Assembly (NCBI GenBank): GCA_963971425.1
Contig: OZ020514.1
Span: forward strand, 43,375,158 to 43,439,157
Reading direction: 5' to 3'
Source: Bryoerythrophyllum caledonicum
Taxonomy: Eukaryota; Streptophyta; Bryopsida; Pottiales; Pottiaceae
DNA length: 64,000 bases
Shown in pieces: positions 21,602 through 31,100 of this stretch. A program made the translations under genes and the position numbers. How positions within the stretch are numbered: position 1 is the stretch's first letter; every line of letters begins with the position of its first letter. The notes beneath the pieces are model-generated. The model was given only the letters and a program-made list of their open reading frames with translations. It searched no databases and was not told the origin of the DNA.

Positions 21602-23115
21602 ATGCCGATGGATTTTGATGGTGTTTCGGGGCCTATAGTAGCATGGCGTTTCTTCCCATCATTCATGCAATTGTTTCATTTATTTTGGCCCGAGGTTTTG
21701 CTATGGAAAATCATTATTGAAACAAACCGTTATGCTCGAAGTACAAACTCTTCTGGGAGATGTATTGGCGGACGCAATTGGGAAGATATTGACATCCTAT
21801 GTTTGAAAGTGTTTTTGGCCATATGTTTGTATATGGGTATGAAAAGACAACCAAATATGCGAAGTTATTGGTATAAGAAAGATTCAATTTTTCATTGTTC
21901 TACTATATCGAACCTTATGACAAGAACCCGATTTTTCTCAATTATGAGTTGTTTACATGTTACCAATGCAAATACCTATGTGAGAAATAGGGAGCTCCCT
22001 GGATATGACAAGTTAGGACAAGTTCGATGGCTCGTAATTTCTATACGGGATAATTGTAAAAGAGTTTGGAATTTAGGAAAATTTTGCACGGTGGATGAAA
22101 TGATGGTTAGGTATAAGGGTATATATTGTCCATTGCGTCAATATATGCCTCGAAAACCGCCAAAGTGGGGCATTAAAGTATGGTGTTTAGCATGTTCACA
22201 TACAAAGTTTGTGTGGAATTTTGAGGTATATTGTGGAAAAACATCCGTTGCGATCAATCTTCCTCCAACTTCACGAGGAGAGCCACAACTAGCTCACAGA
22301 GTGGTTTTAGATTTGGTTCAAGACATAGAACAAAGAGGCCGTGTTTTGGTGATGGATAATTATTTTACAAGTATTGGGTTATTTTTGAGTTTATTAGAAC
22401 GTGGTATTTATGCGACAGGTACAATTAGATCTAATAGAGTTGGCATTCCTAGTATCTGTAAAAACACTAGAATCTTTGCAAGAGAGCGAAAAGGTATTTT
22501 TGCATGGAGAATGCATACATCACGGAAAATTGCATGCGTCATATGGAAAGACAAGAAACCGGTTATTTTACTTTCCACACATGCATTGCCTCGAGTAACT
22601 CCCGGTTTACCGGAAGTTACAGTTCCTCGACGAAACGGAGCCGTTCGTGAAAACATCACGACATCACCAATTCATTTAGAATATACTACACATATGAGAG
22701 GTGTAGACGTCGCTGATCAATTGAGGGCGTCATATGCTACTCAAGATCGGACACATAAGTGGTGGCATAGGATTTTTTTTTCTTGTTGGATATGACATTG
22801 GTAAATATGTATGTTATATATGTAGAAAAATGCAAATCTTGCTCCCCACCTAGAGATCCGCTGACACATTTACAGTTTATGGAGGAAATGTGTAAGGCAT
22901 TGACCAAGAATTGACAACGTAGAGACGTGCGAGAAGTACTTTCAATTTGCGATCGAGGATCCGTATGTTATCCGGCAACATCAGAAAATCCTCGTGGACT
23001 ATGTGTTATTTGCAAAGCGCGGGGTTGTACTTATTGTCCAACATGTGGAAATAGATTCATGTGTTTCAAGAAGGGATGTTTCAAAATATGGCACGAGCGC
23101 CTCAACCGTAGATAG
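21602..23115 (+). pseudogene. piggyBac transposase core and C-terminal Cys-rich domain
   Basis: Frame 21,602-22,795 matches the DDE_Tnp_1_7 layout. PIVAWRFFPSFMQLFHLFWP starts the domain. CTVDEMMVRYKG holds the first catalytic Asp, GRVLVMDNYFTS the second, and MRGVDVADQ the third. KWWHRIFF marks the C-terminal end of the core. The frame stops after a run of nine T at 22,773-22,781. With ten T it would continue as FLLDMTLVNMYVIYVEKC, the usual continuation. That second frame has one TGA at 22,912-22,914 and then a Cys-rich domain at 22,975-23,090 (CVICKARGCTYCPTCGNRF, then CFKKGC), as expected for the DNA-binding tail of piggyBac. All three catalytic Asp residues survive, and only the T-run indel, the TGA and the upstream frame change break it. 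The enzyme would excise and insert at TTAA. Confidence 0.92.
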
Positions 23116-23632
23116 ACAAATGTCTAATATGATGGTTCATAGTATATGCCAATTTATGTGTTTTTAGATACATAAATAAAGTATGTATATTGTTCATTTA
23201 CTTTCCATGTCAAACAAATATGAGTTTGTATATGTCAAATAAATGTGAGTTTATCCATGTCTAACAAATATGAATTTATCTATGTCTAACAATTGTCTAT
23301 GTCTAACAAATATCAATGTCTAACATATATGTTTCATGCATATTAGTCATTTATATAACATATTATTAATTTGTATTTGTAATTCACATATTTCAATTTG
23401 TAGCAAATTGTTGTTAGCATTTATGGAATGAAATTGGTTTTTTAAGTGAATAATTTTATTCCTCACTAAATACTTTATCTTGTAACATAAGTGATTTTAG
23501 ATAATCAAATATAATTTGCCACATTTTAGATACAAATAGTTCAAATTCTAACATATAGAAAATCAATAGGGGAATAAGAAGTCATGTAAAAGCGTAAAGA
23601 AATGTGGTTTTGATGGTAATTACAAAATGGGA

Positions 23633-23760
23633 CACCAAACACCGAATATAGTGTGGAATAGAGTAGTTTGAGTTTCTAAACTAGCTGAATATTTACATTC
23701 AATTAGCGACAACCTCACACTTGCTTGAAAATGAATACTAAGCTCAAATTAGGGTTATAT
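23633..23760 (+). mobile_element. MITE copy B (left part only)
   Basis: CACCAAACACCGAATATAGT opens this copy. The following bases match MITE copy A through the CACTTGCTTGAAAA region. The right half and terminal repeat are missing. Confidence 0.6.
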
Positions 23761-25330
23761 ACTTCGGCAATTAACATTTGTAAATTTATTTCATTTAAAT
23801 TAAAAACTCATGAAATTTTGTCCACATCATCTTATATAAGTCTAGAAGAAGATCCTACAATTACATTTTCACTACATTCATCTTTGCAAATCAATCAATG
23901 AAGTAGAGATTGATCTAAAATGGCTAGGGCCTTTTGAGGTTATTTCATGTACATTCTCTTTTCACATTTAGATTATTCGAGTGTGATGCAATTATGAATT
24001 ACAAAATAAATCAAAGTATAAATTATGACAAGGTAGTCGAACATGCTTCTAATCACCTATCAGAACATTTGGAACGCATTTTTCATATTTTCTATTTTTG
24101 AATCAACCTTGCATCTAAAGTGTTGAAGGAGTCTTGCAAAGGATACATATATTTCAAGCATAGTTATTGTTAGAAATTCTCATATGTGTATAAGTTTTAC
24201 TTATACGTGAAACTAAGGGTTCCTAGGTATTATGGACATATTCATCAAGAATGATTATTTTTCAAATTTGGAAAAAAAATGAGTGTCTACCCTCAAGCTG
24301 TTCCATACTACTAATCCTTTGTCTAGTGGGCATGATTAGTGGTGGACTGAATAGACTTTATGGACTTTATGTACGTCGGCCTCCTCAAAATCCAGAGTTT
24401 TTCTTCCTTTTATGAGATTTTATATTTCTAAAGAACACTTCAACAATTCACAAAAGTGAATCACATAATTAAATGTACTTTGAACAAAATTAAAATGCAA
24501 AATAGACATAGAGGAAAATTAACCCCTAAACGTCCCTAATGTCGAAAAACGACATTTTGGATGAGCTCGGGGAAGTTCAAATGGCTGCCATTTTTTCATC
24601 TGAAGTCCGTTTCATTCGTTTGTTTTTGGAAGTTACTATAGACCGGGTGTAGTTTACTATGGAGTTATTTCCTTTACTCCAAGCGTTACTGTGATTTTTG
24701 TAGGGAGGTTTTAGATGGAGGAGGTTTTTGTTTTGAAGCAAGATTTGCAATTTTTGGTAAAAATTTTGGCTGCCATTTTGAGTTGGGACAGTAGGGATTA
24801 GTGCGAAGATGAGGAAAAAAATTATGCTGCCCTTGGTGGTTCAGTTCAAGAAAAGTGTGTTTTTAGAAAGATAAGTAATTAGAGCTACTAATTACTATGA
24901 CAGGGTGGTTGGACAACCTCCTAAACGGGCTCCCTCATCAAATAGGGCAGATCTCAAGACAAGGAGGGGGAAGGACAAAGTGGCATTCAAAATTCAAATG
25001 TGCACATAAACTACCTTCTTATGCATTCAAAAAACCAAGACATACAATACATTTCAACATTATTGAGCCACCATTTCAACATCTCAGCAATCAAATTGCA
25101 AGATTCAAATCACAACCAACACCATCCCACCACCATCACGTAATAAATGCACATGGATTTCAAAATTCAAAATTCCAAACTCATGTACATGCTACATCAA
25201 ATTCTAGAGGATTCCATTTACAACTTGGGCTCAAATCAATTTGCAAACATCCAACAGTTGAAATTTGAATCAGTTCTTCTAAACTGGGTTGCATACTGAA
25301 TTCCATACTATGCCCCATCCGCACTAACTG

Positions 25331-25494
25331 GGACCCCAATAACAATAATTAGGGTCCCCAACAACAGCTAAAGGGGCCCCAACAACAGTGGCTGGGGCCC
25401 AAGCAACAGTCGTTGGAGCCCCCAGCAACAGTCGTTGGGGCCCCCAACAACAGCTGTTGGGGTCTCAACAACAACTGTTGGGGCTCCTACAACA
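25331..25494. repeat. Palindromic GC-rich minisatellite
   Basis: About seven imperfect units of 18-28 bp built on CAACAGTCGTTGGGGCCCC. Each unit is itself nearly palindromic around AACAGCTGTT and GGGGCCCC, so the array can form strong hairpins on both strands. It is followed by a pyrimidine-rich microsatellite. Confidence 0.75.
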
Positions 25495-25498
25495 ATAT

Positions 25499-25562
25499 CT
25501 TCGTCTTTTTGTCTTTGTCTTTTTGTCTTTGTCTTTTTGTCTTTGTGTTTTTGTCTTTTACT
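25499..25562 (+). repeat. TTTGTC/TTTTTGTC microsatellite
   Basis: Alternating CTTTTTGTCTTTGT units, about five copies, directly after the palindromic minisatellite. Confidence 0.8.
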
Positions 25563-25796
25563 TTCAACACGAAATTGAACATACTTTTACATTTTAATAA
25601 TTTTAGAAAAAAAATTATATTTTTATAAATTCAAACTGATACTTACATTGTAAATTTATTATTACAGCAAAAAAAGTGAAAGCTTGTAGAAGTTAGCTAT
25701 AAATACTATTTACAAAAAAATATATTGTTATTGTATAGAATAAACACATATAATTATCAAAATATATCAAGATATTTATTGCCTTATATTCTGAAG

Positions 25797-25985
25797 ATGG
25801 CTGAGCTTGTACAACTGAGTGCAAAAAAACCTAGAGTAGGACAAGTTATTGCCCTAAATTTTATAGAAGATCAGCAAATCCTGGAGTTGGTATACGATTC
25901 AAAGAGTAGAGGTTGTAAATTTGTAGGGCACACCAACAAAGCATTTGACCGGTTATATGCCATACCTTGTAGAAAAAGATTTTGA
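25797..25985 (+). CDS. Small open frame of unknown function in piggyBac
   Basis: A 62-residue frame starts MAELVQLSAKKPRVGQ and ends PCRKRF. It has mixed, protein-like composition (LNFIEDQQILELVYDSKSRG) in an otherwise AT-rich arm. No domain is recognised and no splice site or promoter is evident. It could be an exon remnant or chance. Confidence 0.25.
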   Translation: MAELVQLSAKKPRVGQVIALNFIEDQQILELVYDSKSRGCKFVGHTNKAFDRLYAIPCRKRF

Positions 25986-27912
25986 CCACAAAGATTGAAC
26001 GATTATAGTGTTTGAAGTAGGAAAATTGGTTCATTTTCTTCCCTACATCAAGTGGATTACAAAGCTTTGACCTCACTTGATGTCCAAATTTTGCACTAAA
26101 GAGGGTCTAAATTCAATACCATCATCTTCAACATTATATTATTTTTTTGTACACCAATTTCTAAAAGTAAAAAAAGGGTGTAGCATATTCAAAAAAATTC
26201 TGCAAGGAGTGGAGGTTTTAGAATTGTCATTTCACATTTAATAACAACTAAAGTAAAAAATATTACAAGGTAGTGGAACATGCTTTTGATCTCTTATTAG
26301 AATATTTTCAACACGTTTATCATATTATGTATCTAAGGGATGTTGCAAAGAATATATATTTTTAGCATAGTTATTGTTGAAATTTCTTTTGTGTATAAGT
26401 TTTTTGTGTAGGTGCAACCATGAGTTTCTAGGTACAATGAATATATTCATCAAACTTGAATATATTGCAATTTTGGAAAAACTGTACAAGGTGTCTACCT
26501 CAAGAGTAGTTCCACACTACTAATCATTTGTTGTGTGGGCATCGACTTAGTGGTGGAATGAATAGAGACTTTATTTATGTCCATGTACATTAGAATCCGG
26601 AGCTTTTCTTCTTTTGATAAGACTTTATTTTCCAAAGAACACTTCACCAATTCACAAAAGTTAAATAGTTAATCAAATTTAGTTTGAACAAATTCTAGAG
26701 AGAAGTAATAATTCAAAATAAACTTAGGGAAGAATTTAAATATGAAATTATATGGGAAATACAAAAAGAATTATGTAGCAAATATATATCTTCAATTTGT
26801 TATGATAAAATAGTAGAATTTTAAAATTATAGTAAAAATTATTTATCAATTTGTCACGGTAATTTAGTAATAATAAAATATTTTTAAAGTGAAAAGAAGA
26901 AGAAGAAAATGAGCTAAAAAAGCAGAAAGGCAAAAAATCGAACACCATTCAACAAATGAAGTTAAAATTTATAAAAAAAAAACCAAAAACCAAAATCAGT
27001 ACGAAATAGGCAGGTCGCCCCCTCTCACAATGATTTTTTTTAAAAAAAAATTTAAAAAAATTTAAAAAAAAAAAAAACAATTTTATGTTTTTCCAAAGTG
27101 CCTACGCCAGCCAGCTGCGGCGCATCCTTGCGGATCGCCACCTGGGCGTGGCGGGCCCTCCTCCCGATGGCCAGTGTGGCGGCGGGGCCCCCGGAGATAA
27201 GGTTTTTAATTTATTTTTTTATTGATTATTCTGAAGACCCTTCTAACATTTCAAGTCCTTTCCAGGAAGACCCTGTCTTCATGTGGGGTGGGTGAATGAC
27301 GTGGCCCTTGATATTGTGAAGAGTCCCCAATTTCAAGCGCTGCCCTTCCCCATAATGCTTCATTTATTCAATAAATTCATGAAAATGAGAGATTTTACTA
27401 ATTTTAGTCGCTATTTTTTCTAAAGTTAGTAGAAAAATAAACTTGAAGTTCCCACCGTTGGGATTCTCAAATGAAACAATTTGTATAAAACAAACAATTT
27501 CATATCACTTATGTAGTAATTGTCATCATTTCGTGACCTCTTTCACTAATTTTTAAATTTCTACATCTATCACCCCTCGAATTGACCTCAAATTTTGCCC
27601 AAAAATAGCCAACAACATATGGGTCATACTGGTAAAAGATTTGATCACACTTTAGTGTTAAAGTTAGAAGATATGCTAAGTCAAAGTGGGCTGACCTTGT
27701 CGGGCAAGGGGTGAAAAAAACTTCTCTTTGCACTTCAAACACTATAATCTTTACATCCGTACGGTGGATGGCAGCCAAACTTTTTCCGTAAGTTTATATG
27801 GATGTCTTTTTAAAGATCTTACGGTTGAAAGCCTAAATTTAGACATGAAAAATAGATTTCGTTGCCACTTATTGATTGACGCAGTTTTGGAGTGTTTCAT
27901 GAGGAAAATTGC

Positions 27913-27928
27913 CTTGGGCTTTTAGGGG
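27913..27928 (-). repeat. Right terminal inverted repeat of piggyBac
   Basis: CTTGGGCTTTTAGGGG, the reverse complement of the left repeat with one mismatch, followed by TTAA at 27,929-27,932. Confidence 0.9.
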
Positions 27929-27932
27929 TTAA

Positions 27933-28380
27933 GTACGCTGTTACTGGCGCCACCAACTACAACATTTTGGTGGATCAGCAGGCGCTTTATTCCCTCGATT
28001 TTAGAGTGTATAATTGGACAGAGGAAGCCTAGATTAGGCCTAGGTGGTCTGCCGGTGATGGCAAAAAGGAGCTTATTCCGGTTGTCTTCGTAGCTGACGC
28101 AGTGACTTCCATGGCAGATGCAATGTTTGGGTGCAGTGCTTTGACATCCAATTTGCCATGTGGTTCTACGCTTTTGGAGGAGACATATGCTTTTATGTCA
28201 GAGGTAGCGGAATCACGTGAGCAGAGATCAGTGGGGATCCTTGCACGCAATTGCAAGGATCTTCTTTCTCCATAGGGAACTCAGTTGGAGCTCACACGCC
28301 TCAGTCATAAGATTGTGGAAGCTATTGATGCTCCACTGCGTTCAGTGGACTCTTCATCGCTATTGTTGGCTCGCACTATT
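27933..28380 (+). pseudogene. Spacer between protease and methyltransferase in gypsy copy 2
   Basis: Starts directly after the TTAA with VTGATNYNILVDQQALYSL, the same sequence copy 1 has just before its deletion. It continues as a protein-like stretch: AGDGKKELIPVVFVADAV, MFGCSALTSNLPCGSTLLEE, YAFMSEVAESREQRSVG. TAG stops occur near 28,030 and 28,274. A helical segment LSHKIVEAIDAPLRS leads into the methyltransferase motif I. The function of this spacer is unknown. Confidence 0.65.
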
Positions 28381-29010
28381 CAGTGGCGACCACCGGATGA
28401 GAGTTTTACCCTTGAGGAGTTATTTTTCGGTATCGGTATGGGGCTTGCGGCTGTGTTGGAGGTCGGGCTCAAGTACAATGGTATATCCATGTGGATAGTG
28501 GCTTTGCAGCCAATCGGCTGCTTACCATTACATTCAACATCTTCCGGCGTTGTATCCGGAGCAATTATCACCTTTTGCGATTCCAGGGTGTTTTGGCATG
28601 TTGCCACGTGATGTGACGTTGATCAGTGAGGATGATCTTCGCCCGATTAGGTCACGTGGACTTGGTGATTGGCGGATGGCTTTGCCAAGACCATTCATGG
28701 GCGTTGGTTTCACTCGGGGGGCGTTTCCCACGTTGATGTGCTACTCAGGGTCTTTTACCTTTACGACATGCGGTCTGGGCATGGTTTGGGATTCTTCTTC
28801 CCAATCTTACAAGGAGCCTTGTGTTGATGAGAGAGAGCAGGCGATATGCTTTTTGACAAGCACCACCGCCGCACTAGATCTTTCTGAGGGCGAGCGTCGT
28901 TACTTGTTGGGTCAAGCCTTTGACCTCAACACCCTTGTTTGGGTTTGTGGCCTTAGTTTCGCTGTTCAGCGCCGTTTGAGTGACCATCTACGCATGCTGG
29001 GGGCAGACTC
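28381..29010 (+). pseudogene. C5 cytosine DNA methyltransferase remnant carried by gypsy copy 2
   Basis: Three frames together show C5-MTase landmarks in the right order. Motif I (SAM-binding FxGxG): LEELFFGIGMGLAAVLEVGL at 28,411-28,470. A following segment reads SPFAIPGCFGMLPRDVTLI. Motif IV: VDLVIGGWLCQDHS at 28,656-28,697, where the usual PCQ is LCQ but the catalytic Cys is kept. Then RGAFPTLM, a target-recognition-like start, near 28,715. Last come motif IX/X-like CVDEREQAICF and GERRYLLGQAFDLN near 28,820-28,930. The stretch between motif IV and RGAFPT is far too short, so motifs V-VIII, including the ENV motif, are deleted, and two frame changes occur. It lies between protease and RT, as in retrotransposon-borne methyltransferases reported in charophytes. 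It would methylate cytosine in element or host DNA. This copy must be dead. Confidence 0.78.
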
Positions 29011-30300
29011 TGATGGTCAGGGGGCAGCGGTGCCATATCTCACAAAGATCAAGGAAGCAGAGTTGTTTTTTCATTTGAAGAGGCATGCAACTGAAGAGCT
29101 TCGTGCTCAACGTGTCTTTGCAGCCTTGGCCGAGGACTTTGGTGCAGGGGATGCCCAAGATTTCTCTCCAGTTTTATCATGACAACACGGGAATTTATGT
29201 GGATCTTGTGAGTGGGGAGTCTAGTGGCATTAATGCCCTCTCTGCTACCAAGTAGCAATCACCGGCCGTGCTGGTGCACGGTGAGTCTTCTACGGTGGAG
29301 AAGGAGACCACAGAGTTTGATGATTGGCCTTTGGATTTGAGGCCACATCTTACCGGTGGCGAGGCACAATGGGTATGAGCGTTTATACGTTTGTATCGTA
29401 GTTGTTTTGCCTTTAGTCTCCATGATTTGGACGGCTATAGAGGCAAACTAATTCACATTCAGTTGGAAGACAACCACCCGATCTTTTGACGACCGTACAA
29501 GCTCAATCTTTCTACGAAAGTTGGGATTCAAACTTGTTGTCAGGGGTTGTTGGCCGCCAGCTTGATTGAGCTCTCTAACGACGAGTACACTTGTGTCACG
29601 GTTATGCCATCAAAGAAGGATATCTTTAGCAACTAGACGGAGAAGCGGATGTGTGGGGATTATTGGCTGGTCAATTGCAAGACCAACTCAGACCGATACC
29701 CATTCCCACGCCAAAGGAGTTGTTTGATTCGGTGGGCCACACTAGAGTATTTTATACTCTAGATTTGCGGTCTAGTTACCACCAATTACCATTGATGGTG
29801 GATGATCGAGTGAAGACTGCACTCTAGAGAGTTGATGAGAATGAGAGAGATCAACTCTATCATTGAAAGTTTCTTCCATTTGGCCTCAAGAATGCACCCG
29901 CTCAGTTTGAAAGGGTGATGGACCGGGTGTTGACCGGTTTACCGTTTGTCTGATGCTACATTGATGATGTTATAATTTTTAGTAGCAACCCACAGGAGCA
30001 TGTAGAGCATCTTTAGGCAGTGTTTGAAAAGTTACGGCAGTGGGGATTTCCTTTGCACCATGGTAGGTGCAAGTTCTTCCTCGTCCTGTTGCCATATTTG
30101 GGACATATGATTGTTCTAAGGGGTCTTGGCGTGCAGCAAGCCAAGGTGGATGCGTTGGAGAAGATTCCTTCCCCAACTGACGTGTCACGCCTTCGAGCTT
30201 TTCTTGGCTTGGAAAATTACTATCGCCGATTTGTCAAGAACTTTAGCTTGATTGCTAGGCCATTGACTATTCTCACGGGAAAGGATCAGCCATGCACTTG
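29011..30300 (+). pseudogene. Reverse transcriptase region of gypsy copy 2
   Basis: The start, VPYLTKIKEAELFFHLKRHA, matches copy 1, as does the NTGIYVD...SGINALSATK block that ends in the same stop before RT. RT motifs then follow. The frame has TGA at 29,376 and 29,487, TAG at 29,634, 29,825, and TGA at 29,864, all at codons that are sense in copy 1. A TGA at 29,951-29,953 precedes CYIDDVIIFSSN exactly as in copy 1. Frame 30,020-30,301 is open: FEKLRQWGFPLHHGRCKFF, LPYLGHMIV, LRAFLGLENYYRRFVKNFS. A TGA at 30,299 ends it where copy 1 has Trp. Confidence 0.9.
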
Positions 30301-30301
30301 A

Positions 30302-30476
30302 GGACGGGAGCACAGCAAGCGTTTGCTTTTTGGAGCTGAAGCTTGGTTGAGCGTCTCTGGTGCGGCGTCCGGATGCTACACAAGCCTTTCAGTCGCACAC
30401 AGACTGGAGTGTTGTGGAATTGGGGGCTCTGTTGACTCAGAAGGATGATGAGGGACGGAAGTACGTTGTGGATTGA
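30302..30476 (+). pseudogene. Truncated RNase H start of gypsy copy 2
   Basis: RPDATQAFQSHTDWSVVELG then LLTQKDDEGRKYVVD correspond to the connection/RNase H start in copy 1. Similarity ends at about 30,476, where minus-strand sequence of another gypsy element begins. The junction marks a deletion, or insertion of the second element with loss of the rest. Confidence 0.75.
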
Positions 30477-30479
30477 GTT

Positions 30480-31063
30480 TGTGATAGTCTATGCAAACTC
30501 TCTACTTCCCATTTTTTTTCTTGACTATCACCATGGGGGAGACCCATTCGGTAATTTCTTCTGGCGTATAAATCTAGCGTGAATCAGTTTCTTCAATTCC
30601 GCCTTGGCTATAAGTTGGAGTTGTGGATTCATTCTTTGCTCCTTTTGGCGCATGGCCACTGAGCTTGGAATTAAAGGAATCTGATGTTGCACCACTCTTG
30701 GAGGGATGCCCTTGACTTCCTTATAAGACTAAGCAAATACATTGCTATACTCCATGACTAGGGCTCTAATTCTTCCTTTGTGAGTTGGCTCTCAACCTTG
30801 ATCATTTGCGATTCTTCACCTTCAAACAATATATCAATCTCTGGCCAATCCTTTGGACTCGCATGTGGTTGTTCCGTTGGTCCTTTATAGCAGTCATTGG
30901 GGATTGGTGGATAGATAGATAAATCACTTCCCACCTGTATTCCTGATGAAGTGGTCTTGAAATGCAACGGAGAAATGAGGGCCTCTTCGTCCAATATAGG
31001 ATCTACATTGGACAATTGTGTGCCATCTAGGGTGACACCAAACATCCTCGTAGTGGAAGTCAT
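30480..31063 (-). pseudogene. Pol linker and RT N-terminus of the second gypsy element
   Basis: Frame 31,063-30,758 is acidic (DEEALISPLHF, WPEIDILFEGEESQ) and ends just before the RT start. Beyond its stop the same strand reads NVFA, stop, SYKEVKGIPPRVVQHQIPLI, then QKEQRMNPQLQLIAKAELKK and ARFIRQKKLPNGSPPW. That is the standard N-terminal approach of gypsy RT. The TAG after NVFA stands where this family normally has Trp. The palm motifs are missing because the element ends at 30,480. Confidence 0.75.
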
Positions 31064-31100
31064 CTACGAGAACAGCTAAGTCGATGTCCTTGAGAGGATT

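Larger units (their letters stand above)
23960..26760 (+). repeat. Direct repeat inside piggyBac (two ~550-bp copies)
   Basis: Copy I spans about 23,960-24,520 and copy II about 26,220-26,760, in the same orientation and with moderate divergence. Shared blocks include ACAAGGTAGT, AACATGCTT, AGCATAGTTATTGTT, GTGTATAAGTTTT, ACTACTAATC, GTGGGCAT and AAAGAACACTTCA. No coding potential is seen. The pair may be a duplicated non-autonomous element or a segmental duplication inside the transposon. Confidence 0.65.
23116..27912. other. piggyBac right interior, mostly non-coding
   Basis: AT-rich DNA with TATGTCTAACAAAT-type small repeats at 23,200-23,330, a partial MITE (23,633-23,760), a direct repeat (about 23,960-24,520 and 26,220-26,760), a GC-rich palindromic minisatellite (25,331-25,494), a TTTGTC microsatellite, and an isolated GC-rich block at 27,095-27,200 after long A/T runs. 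One small open frame at 25,797-25,985 is listed separately. Nothing else resembles a gene. Confidence 0.55.
18206..27928 (+). mobile_element. piggyBac-type DNA transposon, 9.7 kb, nested in gypsy copy 2
   Basis: The ends are CCCCTAACAGCCCAAG at 18,206-18,221 and its reverse complement with one mismatch at 27,913-27,928, flanked by TTAA on both sides. That is the target preference and duplication of piggyBac elements. A piggyBac transposase with the DDD triad lies at 21.6-23.1 kb. The element is long for the superfamily (typically about 2-3 kb), because the interior holds a Gly-rich G-tract, minisatellites, two MITE copies and an internal direct repeat of about 550 bp. Removal of the element plus one TTAA restores the alignment with gypsy copy 1, which proves it inserted after the retrotransposon. 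The transposase frame is broken, so it is now probably immobile without help. Confidence 0.92.
14955..30476 (+). mobile_element. Ty3/gypsy LTR retrotransposon, copy 2, split by piggyBac
   Basis: Left part 14,959-18,205 holds the LTR-like region, leader, gag, zinc knuckles and protease. Right part 27,929-30,476 holds a methyltransferase remnant, RT and the start of RNase H. The two parts join in frame with copy 1 if the piggyBac and one TTAA are removed: copy 1 has GTATCTCTCCAGTGCGCGG where the reunited copy 2 has GTATCTCTTAAGTACGCTG. The element ends at about 30,476 inside RNase H, with no integrase or 3' LTR. Many in-frame stops make it inactive. It is the source of the most interesting gene remnant in the window. 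Confidence 0.9.

Noticed and set aside
28550..29182. Single novel 210-residue protein
   Set aside because: It is a chance join of methyltransferase C-terminal motifs and the RT-proximal spacer of gypsy copy 2; the preceding motif I and motif IV lie in other frames.
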